A stretch of 64,000 bases of DNA from Roseomonas alba (GTDB taxonomy: Bacteria; Pseudomonadota; Alphaproteobacteria; Acetobacterales; Acetobacteraceae). The notes below the pieces were generated by a model. It saw only the letters and a list, made by a program, of their open reading frames with translations, made no database searches and was not told the DNA's origin. Where the stretch lies: the NCBI RefSeq assembly GCF_019430885.1, contig NZ_JAHYBZ010000007.1:124001-188000 (forward strand). The letters run 5' to 3'. Below are positions 18,461-28,531 of the stretch, in pieces. Positions within the stretch are counted from its first letter, which is position 1, and every line of letters starts with the position of its first letter. The position numbers and the translations under genes were made by a program.

Positions 18461-18917
18461 GTTAATCTCCTCTTCTGTCGGACGTTGCAGGTTTACGCGG
18501 CAGATATGCCGGAATATTGTCTGGAATCTGGCGTCATCATGACCTTAAGACCAGATGTAACGCCGAATGAAAATTGGAGAATCCTTTACGATTCTCACCC
18601 TTTTTCCGATTTCTCTGCCGCTCGATTATCCTGCGATGAGTTTATCCGTCGGCGGTTCAACGCTCGTTCCGCGCGATGGTTTCGTGGTCCTGGCACGCTG
18701 CGACTCGGGCCATGGTGCCGCACGGAGCAGGAACGGCCTTGTGTTCCCCCGGTTGATCGAGGCACAAAGTCTTGAATTCGTGGGGGTTCGCGACTCGCCT
18801 GCAGGCGTCAGCGATTCGTTCGCGCGACTCGGACCAAGTGACTGATTCGGAACGGGGTCGCTATGGCGATTCCGCCGGCCAGAATCACTTTCTGTTCCAT
18901 ACGGCCGGTTCGTGGCG
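18461..18917. other. Gene-free, AT-richer stretch without assigned content
   Basis: About 450 bases clearly richer in A+T than the rest of the window, between two leftward genes. Possible short frames at 18506-18775 (89 codons from ATG) and 18567-18845 (92 codons) have no recognisable motif, and their codon use differs from neighbouring genes. No tRNA, repeat-family copy or transposase remnant was seen. It could be a decayed gene or a recent insertion. Confidence 0.4.
18577..18605 (+). terminator. Weak terminator-like hairpin in the AT-richer stretch
   Basis: GAGAATC / GATTCTC arms (7 bp) around CTTTAC, then ACCC and TTTTT. It looks like an intrinsic terminator on the + strand, but no rightward gene ends before it. 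Confidence 0.3.
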
Positions 18918-20102
18918 TCAGGCCGGCCGGCTCGCCAGGGACCAGGACAGCGCCGCCAGCAGCACCCCGGCGACACACAGCGTCAGGCCCAGCCCCACCG
19001 TCGTATCGCCCAGTCCGAAGAGCACCGGCCCCAGCGACTGCCCGGTGAAGAAGGAAAAGGCGTGCAGCGACACCGCGCTGCCGCGGAACTGCTGGGACAG
19101 CTCGGTCGCCCGCGTCTGAATCGCGTTGTGGATCATGTAGAAGGCGGTGCCGAGCAACACTCCCGACAGCACCGCCACCCATAGCGCCGGCGCCAGCCCA
19201 AGGCCCACCAGCGCGAGCAGGCCGATGACGCCGCCCAGCCGCACCACCGGCGCCTGGCCGAAGCGCATCAGCAGCCAATGCGCCAGCGCCGCATAGGTCA
19301 GCCCCCCCAGGCCGAAGGCTCCGATCGCCAGGCCGGCCTCGGCCGTCCCCCCGATGTCGCGTGCGATCATCAGCGAGGCCATGAAGGGGAAAGACCCGAA
19401 GACCAGCGCGCCCTCCGCCGCCACAGTCGCATAGAGCGGGATCGCCTGCGGATTGGCGAGGATGGTTCCGTAGCGCCGCATGGCCAGCACGGGATTGTAG
19501 TGCGTGATCGGCTCCCGTGCTGCGCCGCGCGACGCCGCCAGCAGGGTGACCAATCCCAGCACCGCCGCCAGGGCACAGAGCGCCAGCATGCCGCGCCAAC
19601 CCGCCAGGGCCGCCACCGGCCCGGCAATGGCACCGCCGGCGATCTGCCCCGAAATGCCGAAGACCAACATGCGTGATAGCGCCACCTGTCGGTCCCGGAG
19701 TGGCACCGCATCGCCCATGATGGCGAGCGTCAACGGCATCATCCCGCCCGCCGCCGCGCCCGACAGCGCCCGGAACGCCATCAGCCACCCCAGGGACGCC
19801 GCCACCGCCGACAGCAGCAGCAGTACCGCCAGCAGGCTGAGACAGGCCGTGACCACCCGCCGCTTGCCGATGGCATCCGCGACCGGCCCCAAAATCGGCT
19901 GCACCAGCGCGAAAGGCAACGTATAGGCCGTACCCAGCAGCGCTACCTGCGCCGCCGTGCTACCAAGATCGGCCGCGATATCCACCACCAGAGGGTCGGT
20001 CGCTCGCGTCGCCAGCGCCCCGGCAAAGACCGCAGGGCCATACATCGCCAGCACACGATTCATCCGGGCGCGGCTGGCGCCGTGGTCTTCAGGGGCGGTC
20101 AT
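18918..20102 (-). CDS. MFS transporter
   Basis: 394 residues, about 12 hydrophobic helices. The motif-A-like segment GPVADAIGKRRVVTACLSLLAV lies between helices 2 and 3, as in the major facilitator superfamily (drug:H+ or sugar efflux type). The family acts as a proton-coupled exporter or importer; the substrate cannot be told. The start is taken as ATG at 20102 (MTAPEDHGASRARMNRVLAMYG); MNRVLAMYG 39 bases in is the alternative. Upstream in-frame sequence runs through a family 1 repeat and is not coding. No regulator is adjacent. Confidence 0.88.
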   Translation of the reverse strand: MTAPEDHGASRARMNRVLAMYGPAVFAGALATRATDPLVVDIAADLGSTAAQVALLGTAYTLPFALVQPILGPVADAIGKRRVVTACLSLLAVLLLLSAVAASLGWLMAFRALSGAAAGGMMPLTLAIMGDAVPLRDRQVALSRMLVFGISGQIAGGAIAGPVAALAGWRGMLALCALAAVLGLVTLLAASRGAAREPITHYNPVLAMRRYGTILANPQAIPLYATVAAEGALVFGSFPFMASLMIARDIGGTAEAGLAIGAFGLGGLTYAALAHWLLMRFGQAPVVRLGGVIGLLALVGLGLAPALWVAVLSGVLLGTAFYMIHNAIQTRATELSQQFRGSAVSLHAFSFFTGQSLGPVLFGLGDTTVGLGLTLCVAGVLLAALSWSLASRPA

Positions 20103-20266
20103 GGCGCTACGCTGCGCCGCAGCACCGCCCCCGGCAAGCTGCGCGAGGCGCAACCCTGCTGCCCGGGGCGGCTTTGAGGCGACGGCGTATGGGGAGGGGG
20201 TTCCGCTGCTCCCTACCCGAGGCCTCCCAACCAGGCGACCACGGGCCCGCTTCCGCTGGCGAGAAC

Positions 20267-20600
20267 CGGAGGGGCCTGCCCCTCCGCCCCCCGCCATCGG
20301 GTTCCGGTTGACGTTGCTCCGCAACGCCAATGTGTGCTCCTGGTGCTCGGAGCTCCTGGACCGCAATCTCCTGTATCGGGCATGACAGTCGGAACAGCCC
20401 CGCCAAGCGCCTTTCGTGCGCAAAATCGGGTATCGGCATCCATTCTTTCGGTGTTGCCCGGCGCCAAGTGATGGTTTCCAAAGGCCTCGGGCCTTTGGCG
20501 GGGTGGCTTGGAGGGGCGGAGCCCCTCCAACTGCGTCAGCCGAAATCAGGAAGACCTTTCGGCCCTTGCCAGGGAGAGGCGCAAAGCCCCTCCCCCCCCC
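20267..20600. repeat. Mosaic palindromic repeat, family 1, copy 3 (composite)
   Basis: Fills the stretch 20103-20613 with the preceding featureless 160 bases. Left: CCGGAGGGGCCTGCCCCTCCG, then the exchangeable GTTGACGTTGCtccGCAACGCCAATG-type hairpin (20306-20332). Centre: CCGCCAAGCGCC, GTGCGCAAAATCGGG. Right: CCCGGCGCCAAGTGATGG, CCAAAGGCC..GGCCTTTGG and GGAGGGGCGGAGCCCCTCC. A second partial right end follows (GGAAGACCTTTCGGCCCT, GGCGCAAAGCCCCTCC), so two elements appear fused. Confidence 0.8.
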
Positions 20601-20613
20601 AAAGCGCGCCCCC

Positions 20614-20979
20614 TCAGAACGCCTGCGCCACCAGGGCGAAGGTGCAATCCTTCGGCAGTGCCGCGACGAAGTGGCGCAGAGCCTCCAGGGCTGGCGGGCT
20701 CTCCGCTTCCCCCTCGCCGTACATCTCGTCCAGCAGCGCGGCGATTTCGGGTGGAGAGACCAGGGCGCACCAGCAGGCGGACGCCATCTGCCGGCCCGTC
20801 AGCGCGCCGTCACGGATGCGTTCCACGACCTCGGCGAAGACGTCCCGGCCGGAGCGCGGGAAGAAGGGACTGATGCGATAGGGCGCGCCCTCGATGCAGG
20901 CCGCGCGCCCGCGCAGCACCGGCATGACCAGATCGGGCCCCCCGATATAGACATCCCGGTACCGCGCAGGTTGCAGCAT
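20614..20979 (-). CDS. Hypothetical protein downstream of acs
   Basis: 121 residues, not recognised. It reads MLQPARYRDVYIGGPDLVMPVLRGRAACIEG at the start; the body is amphipathic and helical (DVFAEVVERIRDGALTGRQMASACWCALVSPPEIAALLDEMYGEGEAESPPALEALRHFVAAL). There are no membrane spans and no signal peptide. Three cysteines (CIEG, CWC, DCTF) do not form a metal motif. The ATG begins 10 bases after the acs stop on the same strand, so it is probably cotranscribed with acetyl-CoA synthetase. A role in acetate metabolism is only a context guess. Confidence 0.6.
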   Translation of the reverse strand: MLQPARYRDVYIGGPDLVMPVLRGRAACIEGAPYRISPFFPRSGRDVFAEVVERIRDGALTGRQMASACWCALVSPPEIAALLDEMYGEGEAESPPALEALRHFVAALPKDCTFALVAQAF

Positions 20980-20989
20980 GGCGCGCGCC

Positions 20990-22921
<1,932 letters not shown>

Positions 22922-22975
22922 GGGTGGCCTCCCTGACCTTGGGTTATTCTCTGCTTGCGGATTTGCTGCCCCGTT

Positions 22976-22989
22976 TTGATTCAGGTCAA
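22976..22989. promoter_or_regulatory. FNR/FixK-type box upstream of acs
   Basis: TTGATTCAGGTCAA differs at one position from the consensus TTGATNNNNATCAA. It lies 55-68 bases before the acs ATG, a distance suited to Crp/Fnr-family activation. Only one site was seen, and no fnr or fixK gene is in the window. Confidence 0.4.
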
Positions 22990-23019
22990 CCTTCGCAAGG
23001 GCTTCGGTTCAAGACGCCG

Positions 23020-23056
23020 AAAAGCAACCGCCCGCCCGGGAATTCCGGGCGGGCGG
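23020..23056 (-). terminator. Intrinsic terminator of the small secreted protein gene
   Basis: Read leftwards from the stop at 23086: arms of CCGCCCGCCCG and CGGGCGGGCGG (11 bp) around GAATTCC, directly followed by TTGCTTTT. This is the most convincing rho-independent terminator in the window, and it insulates acs. Confidence 0.75.
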
Positions 23057-23085
23057 CGCGGGTTGGTCGGGAGGGGTGAGGGGCG

Positions 23086-23439
23086 TCAGTTGGTGCGCGA
23101 GGGCGCTGGCGTGGCAGGCGTCGCCTGGCTGCGCTGGTCGGTCCGCGGCGTGGTCGTGGCGCCCGTCTGCGGCGCGGACGGCGTCGCGGGACGCTGGGCC
23201 GAACCGGTCACCGAGCCAGCCGGGTTGTGCGGCGTCGCCGGGCGGGTCGCCTGGGTCGTGCCGGTCGCCGGACGCGCGGGCTGGGCCTGCGTCTGATGCT
23301 GGGTCTGCGCGGGCGCGGCAGCGGCGGGAGCGGCGGGCGCGGTGCCCGTGACGGCCGGGCTGCCGCCCTGGGCGAAGGCCGGGGCGACGGCGAGAACGAG
23401 GCCGGTGGCGAGGAAGGCGGTCCGGGAGATCTGGCGCAT
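23086..23439 (-). CDS. Small secreted Ala/Pro/Thr/Gln-rich protein
   Basis: 117 residues: signal peptide MRQISRTAFLATGLVLAVAPAFAQ, then a low-complexity mature part made of Ala, Pro, Thr and Gln (PAQTQHQTQAQPARPATGTTQ), presumably disordered in the periplasm. A perfect AGGAGG lies 6 bases before the ATG at 23439, which argues that it is translated. The in-frame extension upstream is non-coding. Family not recognised. Confidence 0.6.
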   Translation of the reverse strand: MRQISRTAFLATGLVLAVAPAFAQGGSPAVTGTAPAAPAAAAPAQTQHQTQAQPARPATGTTQATRPATPHNPAGSVTGSAQRPATPSAPQTGATTTPRTDQRSQATPATPAPSRTN

Positions 23440-23575
23440 CTGGTCCTCCTGTGTTGGTCCGAGCGCAAGGAGGAGTTGACCCCGCGGCCGGGGCCCGTCC
23501 GCGGCGGCGGCAAGGTCCTTTCGGGGCGATCGCGGCGGGGTCAAGGCAGGCGTGGCGAAGCGATGGCGGCCGGGC

Positions 23576-23926
23576 CTACAGCCCGGCATCCTCCGGCACC
23601 AGCACGCGGCCGTGGTCGTCGATGCGGTGCGGCACGGCCTCCAGCGATTCGCCGTAGCAGGGACCCTGGGTGCAGAAGCCGTCCTCGACCCGGAAACGCG
23701 CGCCATGGGTCGAACAGAGGATGTGCAGCTTCTTCGTATCCAGGAACCGATCCGGCACGGGGTCGAGCGGCACGCCGATATGCGGGCAGGAATTCACATA
23801 GACCCAGACCTGGTCCCCGCGCCGCACGGCGAACAGCCCGACGAAGCCGCCGGGGGCGGCCGGAAACCCCTTGGAATTGCCGTCGGGGATGTCCTCCAGG
23901 GCGCAGAGCACCCTTTCGCCGGTCAC
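23576..23926 (-). CDS. Small Rieske [2Fe-2S] protein
   Basis: 116 residues consisting of one Rieske domain. The cluster ligands are Cys47-Pro-His49 and Cys71-Ser-Thr-His74 (contexts VNSCPHIGVPLD and HILCSTHGARFRVEDG). The disulphide cysteines of bc1-type Rieske proteins are missing, so this is the ferredoxin or nitrite-reductase small-subunit type. There is no membrane anchor. A GTG at 23926 overlaps the upstream EVE stop as GTGA and has GGAAGG 6 bases before it; an ATG at 23938 is the alternative. It probably transfers electrons or supports an oxygenase, but no partner oxygenase is nearby. Confidence 0.85.
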   Translation of the reverse strand: MTGERVLCALEDIPDGNSKGFPAAPGGFVGLFAVRRGDQVWVYVNSCPHIGVPLDPVPDRFLDTKKLHILCSTHGARFRVEDGFCTQGPCYGESLEAVPHRIDDHGRVLVPEDAGL

Positions 23927-24342
23927 TTGCCCTTCCATCCGCCCATCTTCGCGATGACCTTCCAGTGCTCGGGCGAGATCGGCATGACCGACAGGCGCGA
24001 CATGCGCACCAGGGCGATGCCCTCCAACTTCGGCTCGGCCTTGATGTCCGCCAGCGTCACCGGCTTCGGCACCGGCCCGACCGCCTTCATGTCCACGCAG
24101 ACCCAGGGGCTGCCTTCCTCCGCCGAAGGGTCGGGATAGGCCTCGCGGACCACCTCGACCACGCCGACGATCTCCTTCCCCACATTGGAATGATAGAAGA
24201 AGGCGAGGTCGCCCTTCTTCATCGCCGCCAGATTCGCCTTGGCCATGTGGTTGCGCACGCCGGTCCAGGGCTCGACGCCGTTGGCGACCTGCTGGTCCCA
24301 GGAAAAGGCGTCCGGTTCGGATTTGACGAGCCAGTGATTCAT
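23923..24342 (-). CDS. EVE domain protein (PUA-like)
   Basis: 139 residues spanning the whole EVE fold: MNHWLVKSEPDAFSWDQQ, WTGVRNHMAKANLAAMKKGDLAFFYHSN, IVGVVEVVREAYPD and the closing RLSVMPISPEHWKVIAKMGGW. EVE proteins are PUA/ASCH-related and recognise modified bases in nucleic acids; in bacteria their role is often unclear. The ATG at 24342 overlaps the YciI-like stop as ATGA, and its stop overlaps the Rieske gene, so the three genes form one tightly coupled operon. Confidence 0.93.
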   Translation of the reverse strand: MNHWLVKSEPDAFSWDQQVANGVEPWTGVRNHMAKANLAAMKKGDLAFFYHSNVGKEIVGVVEVVREAYPDPSAEEGSPWVCVDMKAVGPVPKPVTLADIKAEPKLEGIALVRMSRLSVMPISPEHWKVIAKMGGWKGK

Positions 24343-24638
24343 TCCGACAGGGCTCCATCCTTGAACACGATGCGATAGGGGTTGATCGACACCCGCGCGA
24401 AACAGCCGGCCTTGGCGAAGGGATCGCCCTCGGTCAGAGCCTCCACCGCCGCCCGGTCCGGGGCCTCGATCACGCGGACCGAGCCGATGGAATTGCCCTC
24501 GGCATCCATGATCGGGCCGGCGATGACCAACATCGCCCGGTGCCGGTCCAGCCAGTCGAGATGCGCGGCCCGCACGGCGCGGCGGGTCGCGCCCATGCCG
24601 GGCTTGTCCTCGATCGTCACGGCGAAGAGCATCCGCAT
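24339..24638 (-). CDS. YciI-like protein
   Basis: 99 residues, a single YCII/ferredoxin-like fold: MLFAVTIEDKPGMGATRRAVRAAHLDWLDRHRAMLVIAGPIMD, then SIGSVRVIEAPDRAAVEALTEGDPFAKAGCFARVSINPYRIVF. The His of AAHLDWL and the Asp of GDPFAKAG are the conserved putative active-site pair of the family. The biochemical role is unknown. It is the first gene of the YciI-EVE-Rieske operon and divergent from ccmC. Two starts (24638 and 24632) are near-equal behind GAGG. Confidence 0.85.
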   Translation of the reverse strand: MRMLFAVTIEDKPGMGATRRAVRAAHLDWLDRHRAMLVIAGPIMDAEGNSIGSVRVIEAPDRAAVEALTEGDPFAKAGCFARVSINPYRIVFKDGALSE

Positions 24639-24703
24639 CCCCCTCGGTCCCCATCGCACCTACGGCGCTTCAATAACCGGCGGCAATCCCCTAATCAGGG
24701 CGC

Positions 24704-25504
24704 GTGGACGGACCCCTCACCCTCGGCCCCGGAGCCGCGGCGCCTCGCCCGGCCGGCGGGCGCAACCTGCACCGCTTCGCCAATCCCGGCCGTTTCCTGC
24801 GCGCCACGGGGCGGCTGATGCCTGTCCTGTGGGCGGCGGCACTGGCCGTGCTGGCCCTCGGCGTGGCCTGGGCGCTGGTCTTCTCGCCGCCCGACTGGCA
24901 GCAGGGCGAAACGGTCCGCATCATGTACGTCCATGTCCCGATGGCCTGGCTGGCCATGGGGGGCTACACGGGCCTCGCCATCCTGTCGGTCATGTCGCTG
25001 ATCTGGCGGCATCCGCTGGCCGACCTCACCGCCCGGGAGCTGTCGCCCGTCGGCGCCGCCGCGACCGCCTTGTGCCTCGCCACCGGCAGCCTGTGGGGCA
25101 AGCCGATGTGGGGCACCTGGTGGGTGTGGGATGCGCGGCTGACCTCGGTCCTCGTGCTGTTCTTCCTCTGGCTCGGCCACGCCGCGCTGGTGCGCGCCTT
25201 CGACGATCCGGAACGTGGGGCCCGCGCCGGGGCGATCCTGGCCCTGGTCGGCTTCGTGAACGTGCCGATCGTGAAGTTCAGCGTCGACTGGTGGAACACG
25301 CTGCACCAGCCGGCCTCGGTCACCCGCATGGGCGCGCCGGCGATGCATGTGGACATCCTCTATCCGCTGCTGGTCTGCACCCTGGGCTACACGCTGCTCT
25401 TCGCCGCCGTGGTCCTGGCCCGCACCCGCGCCGCCGTCATGGAACGCCGCGTCCGCGCCCTGCAACTCGCCCGCGCCCGGCGCGAGGACGCCACCCCGGC
25501 ATGA
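24704..25504 (+). CDS. ccmC: Haem exporter / haem-handling protein CcmC
   Basis: 266 residues, six membrane helices. The tryptophan-rich periplasmic motif WGKPMWGTWWVWDARLTS spans 131-148; the flanking conserved histidines are His77 (YVHVPMAW) and the His of WWNTLHQPAS. CcmC presents haem b to CcmE in System I cytochrome c maturation. The start is a GTG, with the first conserved residues (LHRFANPGRF) beginning at codon 22, so a slightly later start cannot be excluded. It opens a rightward operon through ccmI; no ccmA or ccmB lies next to it. Confidence 0.94.
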   Translation: MDGPLTLGPGAAAPRPAGGRNLHRFANPGRFLRATGRLMPVLWAAALAVLALGVAWALVFSPPDWQQGETVRIMYVHVPMAWLAMGGYTGLAILSVMSLIWRHPLADLTARELSPVGAAATALCLATGSLWGKPMWGTWWVWDARLTSVLVLFFLWLGHAALVRAFDDPERGARAGAILALVGFVNVPIVKFSVDWWNTLHQPASVTRMGAPAMHVDILYPLLVCTLGYTLLFAAVVLARTRAAVMERRVRALQLARARREDATPA

Positions 25505-25644
25505 CCCTGCACTGGTGGCATGTCCTGATCTCCTACGCCCTGACGGCCGTGGTGTTCGGCGCACTCGCCGGCGGCGCCGCGCTGCGGCACCGGACGGCGA
25601 AGCGGATGCTGGCGAAGCTCGACCCGCGCGGTGACCGTTCGTGA
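25501..25644 (+). CDS. ccmD: Haem exporter protein CcmD
   Basis: 47 residues: MTLHWWHVLISYALTAVVFGALAGGAALRHRTAKRML, one membrane helix (about 8-28) followed by a basic cytoplasmic tail, exactly the CcmD plan. The ATG overlaps the ccmC stop as ATGA. CcmD helps release haem-loaded CcmE from CcmABC. Position between ccmC and ccmE confirms it. Confidence 0.88.
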   Translation: MTLHWWHVLISYALTAVVFGALAGGAALRHRTAKRMLAKLDPRGDRS

Positions 25645-25728
25645 CTTGCGCTGCGTCAAGAAGGCGGCGCACAAGCCGGCCTATCTGCACGGTGCCGGGG
25701 ATCGCACCGGTCGCCGAGGCATAGAGTC

Positions 25729-26238
25729 ATGACCCGCAAGAAGCGCCGCCTGATGGTCCTGCTGCTCGCAGGCCTCGGGCTCGGCACCGCCACCGCCCTG
25801 ACGCTGACGGCCTTCCAGGACAACCTGGTCTTCTTCCTCTCGCCCTCGGACGTCGCCGCGCGCCACCCCGGCGGCGACCGCGCCTTCCGCCTGGGCGGCC
25901 TGGTCGAGGCCGGGTCCGTCGAGCGCCACACCGGCGCCGATGGCCGCCCCACCGCCACCTTCCGCGTCACGGACGGGCCGAACACCGTGAGCGTGACCTA
26001 TGCCGGCGTGCTGCCGGACCTGTTCCGCGAAGGCCAGGGCGTCGTCACCCTGGGCAAGCTGCAACCCGATGGCAGCTTCCGCGCGACCGAAGTCCTCGCC
26101 CGCCACGACGAAACCTACATGCCGCCCGAGGTCGCGGACGCGCTGCGCCGCACCGGGCACTGGAACCCGTCGGAGGGCGCGGCCCCGCCGGCGGCGAGCT
26201 GGAATACCGCACCGCGGCAAGGGCGGGTCGGAGGGTGA
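25729..26238 (+). CDS. ccmE: Periplasmic haem chaperone CcmE
   Basis: 169 residues: N-terminal anchor (about 8-28), then an OB-fold periplasmic domain. The haem-binding motif ARHDETYMPPEV gives His126 (covalent haem attachment) and Tyr130 (axial ligand), the HxxxY signature of proteobacterial CcmE. It carries haem from CcmC to CcmF. The C-terminal tail is Pro-rich and disordered. It is separated from ccmF by a family 1 repeat of about 257 bases. Confidence 0.95.
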   Translation: MTRKKRRLMVLLLAGLGLGTATALTLTAFQDNLVFFLSPSDVAARHPGGDRAFRLGGLVEAGSVERHTGADGRPTATFRVTDGPNTVSVTYAGVLPDLFREGQGVVTLGKLQPDGSFRATEVLARHDETYMPPEVADALRRTGHWNPSEGAAPPAASWNTAPRQGRVGG

Positions 26239-26267
26239 TGGCGGCGCTGAGCGGCGCCGGGTGGACC

Positions 26268-26524
26268 AGAGAGGGGCTTTGCCCCTCTCCGGACCTCACC
26301 CCACCAAAGGCCACAGGGCCTTTGGAAACCGATACCTGGCGCCGGGCGCAGCAGGAAATTCGCGAATACGCCGGATGCGCCACGCCCGAAGACCAGCCGT
26401 CGCGCCTGCGGCGTACTTCGGCCCGTCAACGTGACAGTCGTGCCCGGCGCCAAGTTCCGGCGGTCCAGGGTGCACGGCACCCTGGCGGGGTGAGGTTTGG
26501 AGAGGGGCGGCGTCCCTCTCCAAT
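26268..26524. repeat. Mosaic palindromic repeat, family 1, copy 4 (between ccmE and ccmF)
   Basis: Left end: AGAGAGGGGCTTTGCCCCTCTC, CCAAAGGCC..GGCCTTTGG, AAACCGATACCTGGCGCCGG. Right end: GCCCGGCGCCAAGTTCCGG, the substitute cassette CCAGGGTGC-ACG-GCACCCTGG, then GGAGAGGGGCGGCGTCCCTCTCC. The remaining 80 bases of the gap 26239-26572 hold only the approach to the ccmF start. Confidence 0.85.
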
Positions 26525-26572
26525 CCACCCGCGCGCCACCAACCAAGCCCGGCGCCATCGGAGACGCCCCGC

Positions 26573-28531
26573 ATGATCCCGGAACTCGGCCATTTCGCCC
26601 TCGCCTTGGCCTGCGTGCTTGCCATCGCGCAGTCGGTGCTGCCGGTCGTCGGCGCGGCGCGGCGGGATGCGCGGCTGATGGGGACGGCAGTGCCGTTCGC
26701 GCTCGGGCAGCTCGTCGCCGTGGGTGCGGCGTTCCTGTGCCTCGTTTGGGCCTATGTGGTGAACGACACCACGGTGGTGAACGTCGTCGCCAACAGCCAT
26801 TCGGCGAAGCCCCTGATCTACAAGATCTCCGGCACCTGGGGGAACCATGAGGGTTCCATGCTGCTTTGGGTGCTGATCCTGTCGTTCTGCGGGGCGGCGG
26901 TGGCACTGTTCGGGCGCGCCCTGCCGACCGCGCTGAAGGCGCGGGTCATCGGCGTGCTGGGGTGGATCGCGGTCGGGTTTCTACTGTTCATCCTGTTCAC
27001 CTCGAACCCATTCACGCGCGTGTGGCCGCCGGTGCCGGATGGGCGGGGACTCAATCCCGTGCTGCAGGACCCGGGCCTGGCGATGCATCCGCCGACGCTC
27101 TACTTCGGCTATGTCGGCTATGCGGTGACCTTCGCCTTCGCCATCGCGGCGCTGCTCGAAGGGCGCGTGGACGCGGCGTGGGGGCGCTGGGTACGCCCCT
27201 GGGCGCTCGGCGCCTGGTGCTTCCTGTCGGTCGGCATCACCATGGGGTCCTGGTGGGCCTATTACGAGCTCGGCTGGGGCGGCTACTGGTTCTGGGACCC
27301 GGTCGAGAACGCCTCGCTGCTGCCGTGGCTCGCCGGCACCGCGCTGCTGCATTCCGCGATCGTGGTCGAGAAGCGCGACACGCTGAAGGTGTGGTCGGTG
27401 CTTCTCGCGATCCTCGCCTTCGCGATGTCGCTGCTGGGCACCTTCCTCGTGCGATCGGGCGTGCTGAATTCCGTGCATGCCTTCGCCAATGATCCGGCGC
27501 GCGGCGTGTTCATCCTGGCGCTGCTGATGGTCTATGTCGCCGGGGCCTTCGCGCTGTTCGCCTGGCGCGCGCCGAGGCTCGCGCCCACGGGGATCTTCGC
27601 GCCGATCTCGCGCGAAGGCGCGCTGGTGCTGAACAACCTGCTGATCTGCTCGATCGCCGCGGTGGTGCTGGCCGGCACGCTGTGGCCGATGTTCGCGGAT
27701 ATCCTGACCGGGGCGCGCATCTCCGTCGGCCCGCCCTTCTTCAATTCGGCGACGGCGCCGCTCGCCATTCCGCTGGTGATCGCCATGCCGATCGGCGCGA
27801 TGATGCCGTGGAAGCGGGCGGATCTCTGGGCCGTACTGCAACGTCTGTGGTGGGCGGCGGTGGCGGCGCTGGCGATCGGTTTCGTCACGCTGGCCGTGGC
27901 GGGGTATCCGGTGTGGCCGGTGCTCGGCATGACGCTCGCCGCCTGGCTGATCTTCGGCGCGGCGGCGGATATCGCGGACCGCATCGCGCTGTTCCGCCGG
28001 CCGGGTCAGGCGTTCCGGCGCGCCCTGGCCCTGCCGCGCGCGGCCTGGGGCGCGGCCATCGCACATGGCGCGATCGGTATCAGCCTGGCCGGCATCTCGG
28101 GCATGGGCGTCGCGACCGACACGCTCGTGCAGTTGCAGGCGGGCCAGAGCACGCGCCTCGCCGGCTATGAATGGCGCATGGATGGCGTGTCGGATGTGAC
28201 GGGCCCGAACTACCGCGCCCGCCGCGCGACCGTGACGGTGCTGAAGGATGGGTCTGTCGTCACGGTGCTGACCCCCGAACGCCGCACCTTCATCGTCGAC
28301 GGCCAGACCACCGCCGAGGCCGCCATCCACACCAACGCCCTGCGCGACCTCTACGCCGTGCTGGGCGAGGAGCGCGGCACCGCCGCCGTGCTGCGCCTGC
28401 ATCACAACCCCTTCGCGCCCTGGATCTGGTTCGGCGGGCTCGCCATGGCCTTCGGGGGCATGCTGTCGCTGTCCGACCGCCGCATGCGCGTCGCCGCCCC
28501 CGCCCCCAAGGGCGCCACGGTGCCGGCATGA
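26573..28531 (+). CDS. ccmF: Cytochrome c haem lyase subunit CcmF
   Basis: 652 residues with about 14-15 membrane helices. The haem-handling WWD-type domain reads WWAYYELGWGGYWFWDPVENASLLPWLAGTALLHSAIVVEKRD. Conserved histidines are in LAMHPPTLYFGY and NSVHAFAND. CcmF, with CcmH and CcmI, ligates haem from holo-CcmE to the CXXCH of apocytochromes in the periplasm. Its stop overlaps the ccmG ATG (ATGA). The start is the first ATG after the repeat, following GGAGACGCCCCGC. Confidence 0.96.
   Translation: MIPELGHFALALACVLAIAQSVLPVVGAARRDARLMGTAVPFALGQLVAVGAAFLCLVWAYVVNDTTVVNVVANSHSAKPLIYKISGTWGNHEGSMLLWVLILSFCGAAVALFGRALPTALKARVIGVLGWIAVGFLLFILFTSNPFTRVWPPVPDGRGLNPVLQDPGLAMHPPTLYFGYVGYAVTFAFAIAALLEGRVDAAWGRWVRPWALGAWCFLSVGITMGSWWAYYELGWGGYWFWDPVENASLLPWLAGTALLHSAIVVEKRDTLKVWSVLLAILAFAMSLLGTFLVRSGVLNSVHAFANDPARGVFILALLMVYVAGAFALFAWRAPRLAPTGIFAPISREGALVLNNLLICSIAAVVLAGTLWPMFADILTGARISVGPPFFNSATAPLAIPLVIAMPIGAMMPWKRADLWAVLQRLWWAAVAALAIGFVTLAVAGYPVWPVLGMTLAAWLIFGAAADIADRIALFRRPGQAFRRALALPRAAWGAAIAHGAIGISLAGISGMGVATDTLVQLQAGQSTRLAGYEWRMDGVSDVTGPNYRARRATVTVLKDGSVVTVLTPERRTFIVDGQTTAEAAIHTNALRDLYAVLGEERGTAAVLRLHHNPFAPWIWFGGLAMAFGGMLSLSDRRMRVAAPAPKGATVPA

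Noticed and set aside
18567-18845. 92-codon frame in the AT-richer stretch as a gene
   Set aside because: No ribosome site, no motif and a competing frame of similar length; kept only as an unassigned region.
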